From: an uncultured Lachnospiraceae bacterium
GTDB taxonomy: Bacteria > Bacillota > Clostridia > Lachnospirales > Lachnospiraceae
Assembly: GCA_902782965.1 (NCBI GenBank)
Contig: CACZPG010000023.1
Coordinates: forward strand, 1-7,103
DNA length: 7,103 nt
Reading direction: 5' to 3'
The notes beneath the pieces were generated by a model. It did not search any database and was not told the origin of the DNA. It was given only the letters and a program-made list of their open reading frames with translations. Made by a program: the position numbers and the translations under genes. Shown here piece by piece: positions 1-5,554 of the stretch; the stretch's first letter is position 1, and the number at the start of each line of letters is the position of its first letter.

Positions 1-381
1 CCCACTGTCACTTCTTCTCAGTACGACTTCAATCCGGACCAGTACTTCATCCAGATCAAAGGGCTTGATAATATAATCATCAGCCCCCATCCTGAGTACC
101 TCCAAACGGGTATCCTTCATTGTCTTAGCAGAAAGCACTATAACAGGAGTTTCCCTTTTCTCAGGATCCTTTGAAGCCCGAAGTTCCTTTATCAGGACAT
201 CCCCTGACTTATAAGGCAGCATCATGTCCATCAGTATAATGTCATATTCATCTTCAGCTATATGAGCTGACGCCTCATTTCCATCCTTAGCCTCATCTAC
301 CTTGAAATCATTTTCCGAAAGAAACGCCTTTAGCAGAGTTCGTATTTCACGATCATCTTCAACAACAAGTACCCTTCTCAT
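1..381 (-). CDS. Response regulator, receiver domain (C-terminus cut by window edge)
   Basis: The first 127 residues of a response regulator are visible, starting MRRVLVVEDD. The CheY-like receiver is complete. The acidic pocket is E8, D9 and D10; the phosphoacceptor is D52 in LMDMMLP; the switch Ser is S84 in VLSAK; the conserved Lys is K106 in IIKPFD. The last visible residues (VLVRIEVVLRRS) resemble the linker that leads to a winged-helix DNA-binding domain in OmpR/PhoB-type regulators, but the output domain lies outside the window, so a stand-alone receiver cannot be excluded. The start is supported by GGGAG about 9 bases upstream. The gene is divergent from the exporter at 663. No kinase for it is visible here: the kinase at 1527-2726 sits next to a different regulator. 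Family assignment is firm; the signal and targets are unknown. Confidence 0.93.
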   Translation of the reverse strand, partial: MRRVLVVEDDREIRTLLKAFLSENDFKVDEAKDGNEASAHIAEDEYDIILMDMMLPYKSGDVLIKELRASKDPEKRETPVIVLSAKTMKDTRLEVLRMGADDYIIKPFDLDEVLVRIEVVLRRSDSG

Positions 382-411
382 AGTATATTTCTCCCAAGTA
401 TTTATTATATG

Positions 412-441
412 ATTATATTTTGACACCCCGTTTTCCTGCAA
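412..441 (-). promoter_or_regulatory. Possible promoter of the response regulator at 1-381
   Basis: On the minus strand a perfect TATAAT (plus positions 412-417) is preceded, with an 18-base spacer, by TTGCAG (436-441), a weak match to TTGACA. A second TATAAT sits at 404-409. The leader would be only about 20-25 bases before the ATG at 381. The -35 box overlaps the dyad at 433-448. AT-rich DNA gives TATAAT by chance, so this is tentative. Confidence 0.3.
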
Positions 442-448
442 GCAGGAA
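433..448. repeat. Operator-like dyad in the divergent spacer
   Basis: Two perfect 7-base arms, TTCCTGC and GCAGGAA, flank a central AA. The dyad lies between the divergent response regulator and exporter genes and overlaps the proposed -35 box of the regulator. It is flanked by exact copies of TTTTGACAC at 418-426 and 460-468, and by TTTTGACT at 453-460. No T-tract follows on either strand, so it is not a terminator. A repressor or activator site is the natural reading, but no known operator is recognised. Confidence 0.45.
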
Positions 449-559
449 CGCATTTTGACTTTTGACACTTATGTTATTGTATCACAAAAAAATAATATAT
501 AGCCATCAATTTCAATAAACATCAGAAGTACATCGTAAAATTTTTGTATATTATAGAGA

Positions 560-589
560 ATGGCAATAGCCTTCCTATAATGCTATAAT
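560..589 (+). promoter_or_regulatory. Likely promoter of the EamA-type exporter gene
   Basis: An extended -10 box, TGC followed by TATAAT (581-589), is preceded with an 18-base spacer by ATGGCA (560-565), which matches TTGACA at four of six positions. A second TATAAT overlaps at 576-581. Initiation near 596 would give a leader of roughly 65 bases before the ATG at 663. Nothing folded or riboswitch-like was seen in that leader. Confidence 0.5.
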
Positions 590-662
590 CTCTTTTATTA
601 ATTTAATTCACACATTAATCATCTTATGGCCAGAACATTTCAGATAAAGAAGGGATTCGATT

Positions 663-1526
663 ATGAAAGGACAATTGAAGGGAATCATATGCATAGTGAT
701 AGCTGCAATAGGCTTCTCTTTCATGACCTTTTTCGTGCGTCTTGCCGGTGATCTTCCTACCATGCAGAAGGCCTTCTTCAGGAATGCCTTCGCTCTGATA
801 ATCGCGGTAGCTACCCTTCTTATCAAAAGAGAGAAATTCGTAATTCCCAAAAATTGCCGACTTGATATATTCTGCAGATGTCTCTTCGGTACAACCGGAC
901 TGATTGCCAATTTCTATGCAATAGATAAACTTGATCTGGCTGATTCAAATATGCTGAATAAGCTGTCACCTTTCTTCGCAATCCTCATATCCATTCCGCT
1001 TCTTAAAGAGAAACCTTCAAGACTGGATATCGTGGCAACTATCGTTGCTTTTATAGGTGCGCTCTTCATAATACGCCCTACCGGAAGCAACATGGAACTG
1101 GTACCTTCCATGATCGGACTCTACGGAGGTTTTGGTGCAGGAACAGCCTATGTATTCGTGAGGCGTGCCGGTGGTAAGGGCGCAAAGACGCCTGTTATTG
1201 TCATATGCTTCTCACTCTTCTCATGTCTTCTGACACTACCTTTCCTTATATTTAATTATATACCTATGAGTCCGAAGCAATGGATAATAATGATAATGGC
1301 AGGACTTTCTGCTGCAGTAGGACAGTTCGCCATCACCACTGCATACAAATTCGCACCTGCCAAAAAGCTTTCCGTATTCGATTATCTTCAGGTTATATTT
1401 GCGGCTCTCTGGGGAATCATCTTCTTCAAGGAAGTTCCGGTACCCCTCAGCATTGTCGGATATATAATCATCATGGGAGTCGCATTTATCAGATGGGAGA
1501 AAGCCCGCCGAAGTGAATCAGAATAA
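663..1526 (+). CDS. EamA/DMT-superfamily membrane transporter
   Basis: This is a 287-residue, ten-helix inner-membrane protein of the drug/metabolite transporter superfamily. It has the usual two EamA repeats, roughly residues 6-138 and 150-277. Landmarks are the conserved end of the first repeat (LLKEKPSRLDI then VAFIGALFIIRP, about 113-139) and the matching end of the second (FFKEVPVPLSIVGYIIIMG, about 254-272). Length is normal for the family. The start is fixed by GAAGGGA seven bases upstream of the ATG. Members export amino acids, metabolites or drugs; the substrate cannot be told from sequence. It is the only plus-strand gene. Its stop codon is immediately followed by the stop codon of the convergent kinase gene, leaving no room for a terminator, so the two transcripts must overlap at their 3' ends. 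Confidence 0.9.
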   Translation: MKGQLKGIICIVIAAIGFSFMTFFVRLAGDLPTMQKAFFRNAFALIIAVATLLIKREKFVIPKNCRLDIFCRCLFGTTGLIANFYAIDKLDLADSNMLNKLSPFFAILISIPLLKEKPSRLDIVATIVAFIGALFIIRPTGSNMELVPSMIGLYGGFGAGTAYVFVRRAGGKGAKTPVIVICFSLFSCLLTLPFLIFNYIPMSPKQWIIMIMAGLSAAVGQFAITTAYKFAPAKKLSVFDYLQVIFAALWGIIFFKEVPVPLSIVGYIIIMGVAFIRWEKARRSESE

Positions 1527-2726
1527 TTATGCCGGATTGTCTATGACTATCATAAACATTTTGCTGTAATTCTCCACCACCGGATATTTTCTTATCATGG
1601 GCTGCTGGACGAGTCTGATATTAAATCCATGCATTTCAACTACTTTCTTCACTATGGACAGTCCAAGTCCCGATCCACCTTTAGTACTTCTGGATTCATC
1701 TCCCATAACAAAGGGTTCGAAAATATGCTGACTATGCTCTTTTCCTATCATTTCCCCGGTATCAGCAACCATTACTCTGATCTTCTCTTCTTCATTTGTC
1801 AGAAAAAGCCCTATCCTGGTTCCCGCTGAATTATGTTTGATTGCATTGGTAATTAGGTTCGTAATAACTCTCGAAAGCTGAAGCTTATCAGCATTTATTT
1901 TTATGATATCTTCAGGTATATCAACCTCCAGCTCCATTCCTGCATCTTCAATATCCTGAAACTGAAATGCAGCCGCTTCCCTGACAAGCTCACATATATC
2001 AACCTTTTCAATCGACAGCCTGAAGCCTTCACTGTCAAGTCTCACATAATCAAATAGCAGATTGATCAGGTCATTCATTCTTCTGGACTTATTCTGAATT
2101 GCATTCAGATATTCATCCTGCCGTTCCTCTGATACCATTCCATCAGATAGTGCCTTGGCATAACCGGATACCGTAGTAATAGGCGTTCTGAGATCATGAG
2201 CAATATCTGACAGCATAAGATTTCTCTTCTTCTCGTATTCCTTCTGCTTAGCTCTGTCGGCTTCCTCTATCTGCCTTACCTGATTTATTACAATCTTTGC
2301 ATAGTAGACAGCACCTATCAGATAAGGTACAACTACAACCACAAGAATTGTAAGAAGAATCATGAGAAGGAAAATCTTCTCTTTGATATTCATATCCTCA
2401 ACAGTACCATTATCCTGTACCATAATTGTGTCCAATGTTTTGTCCAGGGAATTAAGCAGGTATGTAACCGGATAAGCTGCGCTGGAAGGAAGTATATTCT
2501 GTAATATTGTAAGAATAACATTTCCCAAAAGCATCAGCATCAGATATGCCAGCCCTATCAGGCCGATTATATCCATATCTGCGTCTCCGAAAAATGTATG
2601 CATAACAAAAGGAACCAGAGTATGGTTAATTAACGAAATGATTCCATACTCTGCCACACTTACCGCCAATACTACAATTGCAAATTTTTTGATAAGAAAT
2701 ATCTGAAGTTCCTTATATGTATTCAT
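1527..2726 (-). CDS. Membrane sensor histidine kinase
   Basis: This 399-residue kinase is probably the partner of the regulator at 2849-3529. Three hydrophobic segments (about 12-35, 53-78 and 117-142) precede a short charged linker rather than a clear HAMP domain. The dimerisation/phosphoacceptor domain carries H177 in SDIAHDLRTP. The ATPase domain shows the N box (NLITNAIKHN, 290-299), G1 (ADTGEMIG, 321-328), F box (IFEPF, 335-339) and G2 (GGSGLGLS, 350-357). In G1 the second glycine of DxGxG is replaced by M326, as happens in some VanS-like kinases, so activity is still expected. The loop between segments two and three is only about 38 residues, leaving little room for an extracellular sensor and suggesting intramembrane or envelope sensing (inference). 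The start follows GGAG with eight-base spacing. The gene is separated from its regulator by 122 repeat-rich bases. Confidence 0.93.
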   Translation of the reverse strand: MNTYKELQIFLIKKFAIVVLAVSVAEYGIISLINHTLVPFVMHTFFGDADMDIIGLIGLAYLMLMLLGNVILTILQNILPSSAAYPVTYLLNSLDKTLDTIMVQDNGTVEDMNIKEKIFLLMILLTILVVVVVPYLIGAVYYAKIVINQVRQIEEADRAKQKEYEKKRNLMLSDIAHDLRTPITTVSGYAKALSDGMVSEERQDEYLNAIQNKSRRMNDLINLLFDYVRLDSEGFRLSIEKVDICELVREAAAFQFQDIEDAGMELEVDIPEDIIKINADKLQLSRVITNLITNAIKHNSAGTRIGLFLTNEEEKIRVMVADTGEMIGKEHSQHIFEPFVMGDESRSTKGGSGLGLSIVKKVVEMHGFNIRLVQQPMIRKYPVVENYSKMFMIVIDNPA

Positions 2727-2740
2727 AAATATATCTCCAT

Positions 2741-2812
2741 GCTTCTCATTATCTCACATGCCAGATTATGAGAAGCAAAAATCAGCTTCTGATAAGTTAG
2801 ATTATGAGTAGC
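2741..2812. repeat. Intercistronic inverted and direct repeats between regulator and kinase
   Basis: GCTTCTCATTATCT (2741-2754) and AGATTATGAGAAGC (2763-2776) form a 14-base stem with one mismatch and an 8-base loop. A second, degenerate pair follows at 2785-2798 and 2799-2812. AGATTATGAG occurs exactly twice, at 2763-2772 and 2799-2808, 36 bases apart. In the minus-strand transcript the strong hairpin ends two bases before the kinase's GGAG. No T-tract follows, so a plain terminator is unlikely. It may set the regulator-to-kinase ratio as an RNA element, or the repeats may be binding sites for the regulator. Confidence 0.6.
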
Positions 2813-2848
2813 TTCCTAAAGTTGTTTCATTTGATTGTTTCTTCAGTT

Positions 2849-3529
2849 CTATCCAAAACGATAACCAAGACCGCGCAAAGTCTTGATATATTCATTCGGA
2901 TCCTCTGAAAGCTTAGCACGGAGTTTACTGATACATACCATTATATTATTATCCGCTACGAAATAATCCTCATCCCAGCCATGCTCATATATCTGCTGCT
3001 TGGTGAAAACCTTTCCCGGATGAGTCATAAATAATTCCATTATCCTATATTCAACTGAAGTAAGTTCAATGATTTCACCATTCTTCATCAGAGTGCATGA
3101 GTCCGGATCCAGTTCCAAATCTCTCACCTTAACCTTCTCAACCTTAACTTCACTGGCTCCGAGGCTGTAGAATCTTCTGATATTTGAATTAACTCTGGCA
3201 ACTGCCTCCAGAGCATTGAAAGGCTTGGAAATGTAATCATCCGCTCCAAGATTAAGCCCCAGAATCTTCTCTGAATCGGCATCCTTAGCTGATAATATGA
3301 TTACAGGAATATTGCTGTCCTCACGCATTTTTCTGAGAACCTTATATCCATCCATCTCCGGCATCATAATATCAAGAACACAGAGATCCGGCTTCTCACT
3401 CCTTATAAGGTTCAGAGCCTGAATACCATCTCCGGCTTCCACAACCTTATACCCTTCATTTTCAAGATAGAGACGAAGCAGGTCTCTGATTTCCGCTTCA
3501 TCATCCGCGATTAGAATTTTGTAGGCCAT
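2849..3529 (-). CDS. OmpR/PhoB-family response regulator (VanR-like)
   Basis: This 226-residue DNA-binding regulator presumably receives phosphate from the kinase encoded just downstream. The receiver (1-120) has D9 and D10 in the acidic pocket, phosphoacceptor D53 in VLDIMMP, switch S80 in ILSAK and K102 in ISKPF. A winged-helix domain occupies about 132-226, with the typical LTSVEYRIMELF (156-167), the recognition-helix region NNIMVCISKLRAKL (194-207) and the C-terminal wing TLRGLGYRFG. The length is standard and no key residue is missing. The start follows AAAGGGGG with about eight-base spacing. The kinase gene lies 122 bases downstream on the same strand, and the upstream hairpin at 3574-3602 separates it from the DUF975 gene. 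Target genes are unknown; envelope stress is a guess based on VanR-like relatives. Confidence 0.94.
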   Translation of the reverse strand: MAYKILIADDEAEIRDLLRLYLENEGYKVVEAGDGIQALNLIRSEKPDLCVLDIMMPEMDGYKVLRKMREDSNIPVIILSAKDADSEKILGLNLGADDYISKPFNALEAVARVNSNIRRFYSLGASEVKVEKVKVRDLELDPDSCTLMKNGEIIELTSVEYRIMELFMTHPGKVFTKQQIYEHGWDEDYFVADNNIMVCISKLRAKLSEDPNEYIKTLRGLGYRFG

Positions 3530-3573
3530 TAAGTTTATCCCCCTTTAATTTACAGAATTATGCGAATAACACA

Positions 3574-3602
3574 GCATAAGTGGGGTCTATGCCCCACTAT
3601 GC
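3574..3602. terminator. Hairpin between DUF975 gene and response regulator, possible terminator
   Basis: GCATAAGTGGGG (3574-3585) pairs with CCCCACTATGC (3592-3602) across a 6-base loop, giving 11 base pairs with one bulged A. It starts 39 bases past the DUF975 stop on the minus strand. The minus-strand sequence after it (TGTGTTATTCG) is only moderately T-rich, so termination may be partial. It could also be a regulatory hairpin in the leader of the two-component genes. Confidence 0.45.
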
Positions 3603-3641
3603 CTTAATGATTATTATATTATCTTTGAATTAGTTTCTTTC

Positions 3642-4523
3642 TTACTCCTCTGTTCCATACTTAAGAGCTTCATAAAGAGCTGCATTAGTAGAGAATTTAT
3701 AAGGATTTACAAAGAAGACTGAAAGGATTCCACAGGTGAATACTGAAAGTATACCCCATCCGATGAATGAAAGATCCAGAACGAATGCCTTCCACTTATT
3801 ACCTGTCATAAGTCTCTTACTCTCTGCGAATACTTCTTCCTTAGTCATATTAGGATTCTCAGCTAAGAGATATGGAATCATACGATACTCATATGACTTA
3901 ATGATTCCAGGAATAAAGAGAAGCAGATACCAGAAGAACAGATACATATCTCTATAGAAAAGATTCTTTACTACATTCTTATAGTTATGATCAAATGCAT
4001 ATACTACATTTGATATTCCTGCATCTTCATCCAGATTCTTGAAGAAGAATCTGTTACATCCAAGCTGAAGTGGGTTGAATAGGAATATATCCATACAAGC
4101 AACTATTACAAATATTACTATGAATACTATTGAGAATACAACAAAAAATATTATGATTGCTGCAGTTGAATCCTTCTCGTCCATGTCAGCAAGTTTTTCT
4201 GTAATTTCATTCATGCTGCCTTCCGGATCCTCGGAATCAATTGTAAATGAGAAAGCATCGTCATCGTTTTTGTCGTTCTTACTTTCATCATCCTTGATCT
4301 CGATGTCTTTATCTTCGTCAGATATTTCATCTATATTCTCATCTTTCACTTCACCAATACCGTGATTTTTAAATGTACTTCCGATATTTGCAGGATTTCC
4401 TCCTGAATAACCTCCTGAAGTACCAGCAACTATTGAAAGAATAAGTGCAACCAGAACTGCTTTCCAGTAATTCTTCTTAAATTTCTCCTTACCTTTTTGT
4501 TTTAATTCTTTCCTTGTCCACAT
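3642..4523 (-). CDS. DUF975 family integral membrane protein
   Basis: This is a 293-residue membrane protein of the DUF975 family, common in clostridia and of unknown function. The start MWTRKELKQKGKEKF is preceded by a perfect AAGGAGGT eight bases upstream. An upstream in-frame ATG at 4571 has no ribosome binding site and would add an atypical 16-residue extension. The N-terminal amphipathic stretch leads into TM1 (about 20-36). Further hydrophobic segments lie at about 121-147, 193-211 and 250-274. The C-terminal half carries the family signature: IPGIIKSYEYRMIPYLLAEN (204-223), the MTKEEVFAESKRLMTGNKWK stretch (226-245), and FVNPYKFSTNAALYEALK near the end. Between TM1 and TM2 is a long acidic loop (about 57-120), with 16 Asp/Glu among residues 61-89, that looks like an insertion relative to shorter relatives. 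The position beside a two-component system may be coincidental. Confidence 0.88.
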   Translation of the reverse strand: MWTRKELKQKGKEKFKKNYWKAVLVALILSIVAGTSGGYSGGNPANIGSTFKNHGIGEVKDENIDEISDEDKDIEIKDDESKNDKNDDDAFSFTIDSEDPEGSMNEITEKLADMDEKDSTAAIIIFFVVFSIVFIVIFVIVACMDIFLFNPLQLGCNRFFFKNLDEDAGISNVVYAFDHNYKNVVKNLFYRDMYLFFWYLLLFIPGIIKSYEYRMIPYLLAENPNMTKEEVFAESKRLMTGNKWKAFVLDLSFIGWGILSVFTCGILSVFFVNPYKFSTNAALYEALKYGTEE

Positions 4524-4706
4524 AACTTTTACCTCCTTGTCTATTATAGAACATTTATCACTTATAAGCACCCCTGCTTTCTTCTTTATTTTGCTTTATC
4601 TCGGTGCCGTATTTATTTTATGTGTATATAATAACTGCCTTTTCTTTCTGAACTAATCTTTAAACCTTAACGCTTCCTTAATAATACATAAATCAATCAC
4701 ACAACA
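4524..4706. other. AT-rich leader region upstream of the DUF975 gene, no gene seen
   Basis: This stretch is AT-rich and holds no credible coding region. It contains the DUF975 ribosome binding site (4531-4538). A minus-strand TATAAT (4543-4548) lies so close to it that a transcript starting there would lose the site, so it is probably not the promoter. Another AT-rich block, at about 4620-4635, could supply a -10 box, but no convincing -35 partner was found. Confidence 0.4.
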
Positions 4707-4872
4707 AGAGTGTCGCTCATAAAAAAGATTGTCGCTTGCGACACTCTCCGCGCGAGGCGCGTGCTGCCCAAAGGCAGCTATCTCCCGCCCTCGGCATAGC
4801 CTCGTGGACTAAAACCAGGTGCCACTGGCACCTAACGTCCCTTGCGCGCCGAGACGCATCCTTAGCGGAGCG
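4707..4872. other. GC-rich structured intergenic element (candidate RNA or interspersed repeat)
   Basis: Within AT-rich surroundings, 84 of the 130 bases at 4741-4870 are G or C. Perfect local helices are GCTGCC/GGCAGC (4763-4768 with 4773-4778) and AGGTGCC/GGCACCT (4817-4823 with 4827-4833). Longer-range pairs are CTCCGC/GCGGAG (4746-4751 with 4865-4870) and GGCGCG/CGCGCC (4756-4761 with 4845-4850), which together would close a branched fold. CGTCCC and GAGACG (4836-4841, 4851-4856) pair fully only in a minus-strand RNA, through a G-U wobble. AGAGTGTCGC (4707-4716) and GCGACACTCT (4738-4747) form a 10-base edge stem. Short open frames on both strands here show no protein-like features. From memory, similar nonsense translations recur in Lachnospiraceae genomes, which would suggest a multicopy element; this was not verified. 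No known RNA family is recognised. Confidence 0.55.
4721..4743 (-). terminator. Terminator-like hairpin with U-tract at the edge of the GC-rich element
   Basis: On the minus strand TGTCG-CAAG-CGACA (plus 4730-4743) is followed, after ATC, by six T residues (plus 4721-4726). This is the form of a short intrinsic terminator and would end a minus-strand RNA made from the GC-rich element. The same 5' arm can instead pair over 10 bases with 4707-4716, so two folds compete. Confidence 0.5.
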
Positions 4873-4915
4873 TTTTTTATATAATAGGAAACACAGTTTC
4901 CTATTATATAAAAAA
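4873..4915. repeat. Perfect AT-rich palindrome with 20-base arms
   Basis: The arms at 4873-4892 and 4896-4915 are exact reverse complements around a 3-base ACA loop. They begin with T6 and end with A6. Each arm contains a TATAAT when read inward (4880-4885 plus; 4903-4908 minus), so it could act as a pair of -10 boxes, a bidirectional terminator tail, or an extrudable cruciform. It lies directly between the GC-rich element and the iorB terminator, and its A6 end is the U-tract of that terminator. Confidence 0.8.
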
Positions 4916-4940
4916 GACAGACGACTTATCATCGTCTGCC
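4910..4940 (-). terminator. Intrinsic terminator of the ior cluster
   Basis: On the minus strand GGCAGACGA (plus 4932-4940) pairs with TCGTCTGTC (plus 4916-4924) across a 7-base loop, nine pairs including one G-T. Six T residues follow directly (plus 4910-4915). It begins 10 bases past the iorB stop codon. This is a textbook Rho-independent terminator and marks the end of the transcript. Confidence 0.87.
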
Positions 4941-4950
4941 TCTAAATAGT

Positions 4951-5526
4951 TTAGTTTGCGTAGCCTGCTTCGAAACCTGCAAGATTAATATCAATTGTCT
5001 TAGGTGGAACCTTGGACTTGATCACTTCAATCCACTGCTCCTTGGTATAATTCATATGACGTGCTGCCATACCAAGAACTATTGTATTGAATACTCGGGT
5101 ATTTCCAAGTTCCTCAGCCTTAGCCATAGCATCAATTGAATATACCTTATATTTCTCACGAAGTCCCTCAAGGATTCCATCAGGATATTCAGCTGCTCCT
5201 GTTATAACAGGCATCGGATCAATACGCTGATCATTTACGATAAGTGCACCATCTTTCTTAAGAAAATGTGCATATCTGAGTGCTTCAAGTCTCTCAAATG
5301 CTATAAGTACATCAGCACAGCCTTCTTCTACTATAGGCTCTGTAACTGCCTCACCTTCTGTTGCATATCTTACATAGGTAACAACGGAACCACCTCTCTG
5401 TGCCATTCCATGAACCTCTGAAAGTTTAACATCATAACCTGCAGACTCTGCAAGTCCGCCCAGGATACGGCTTGTAAGGAGTGTTCCCTGACCACCGACA
5501 CCTACTATCATTATATTCGTTACCAT
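4951..5526 (-). CDS. iorB: Indolepyruvate:ferredoxin oxidoreductase, beta subunit
   Basis: This 191-residue cytoplasmic subunit belongs to the pyruvate/ketoisovalerate oxidoreductase gamma-type family. It partners IorA in oxidising arylpyruvates (indolepyruvate, phenylpyruvate) with CoA and oxidised ferredoxin to aryl-acetyl-CoA, CO2 and reduced ferredoxin. This is a step in aromatic amino-acid fermentation and, run in reverse, in synthesis. Visible signatures are the N-terminal glycine-rich strand-loop IVGVGGQGTLL (7-17), SEVHGMAQRGGSV (36-48) and the conserved late segment NTIVLGMAARH (147-157). Length is normal. The start follows AAAGGA with about eight-base spacing. It is the last gene of the cluster and ends at a strong terminator. 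The exported-protein gene at 5555-6181 sits 28 bases upstream, between it and iorA. A 2-oxoacid ferredoxin oxidoreductase gamma subunit of other specificity is the alternative, but the iorA neighbour argues for IorB. Confidence 0.92.
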   Translation of the reverse strand: MVTNIMIVGVGGQGTLLTSRILGGLAESAGYDVKLSEVHGMAQRGGSVVTYVRYATEGEAVTEPIVEEGCADVLIAFERLEALRYAHFLKKDGALIVNDQRIDPMPVITGAAEYPDGILEGLREKYKVYSIDAMAKAEELGNTRVFNTIVLGMAARHMNYTKEQWIEVIKSKVPPKTIDINLAGFEAGYAN

Positions 5527-5554
5527 ATCTATAGTCCTTTCGTTTATTATTGGA

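Noticed and set aside
608..910. Minus-strand open frame opposite the exporter gene
   Set aside because: It is antisense to a well-supported membrane transporter, with no domain and no independent support.
2724..2740. Five-codon leader peptide overlapping the kinase start
   Set aside because: An ATG just upstream overlaps the kinase ribosome binding site itself, has no site of its own, and is likely chance.
4524..4571. Upstream ATG at 4571 for the DUF975 gene
   Set aside because: No ribosome binding site precedes it, while the ATG at 4523 has AAGGAGGT at ideal spacing and gives the usual family N-terminus.
4717..4945. Two overlapping open frames on opposite strands across the GC-rich element
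   Set aside because: They come from the same structured DNA, have Arg/Ala/Trp/Cys-rich composition unlike a protein, no ribosome binding site and no domain; treated as spurious.
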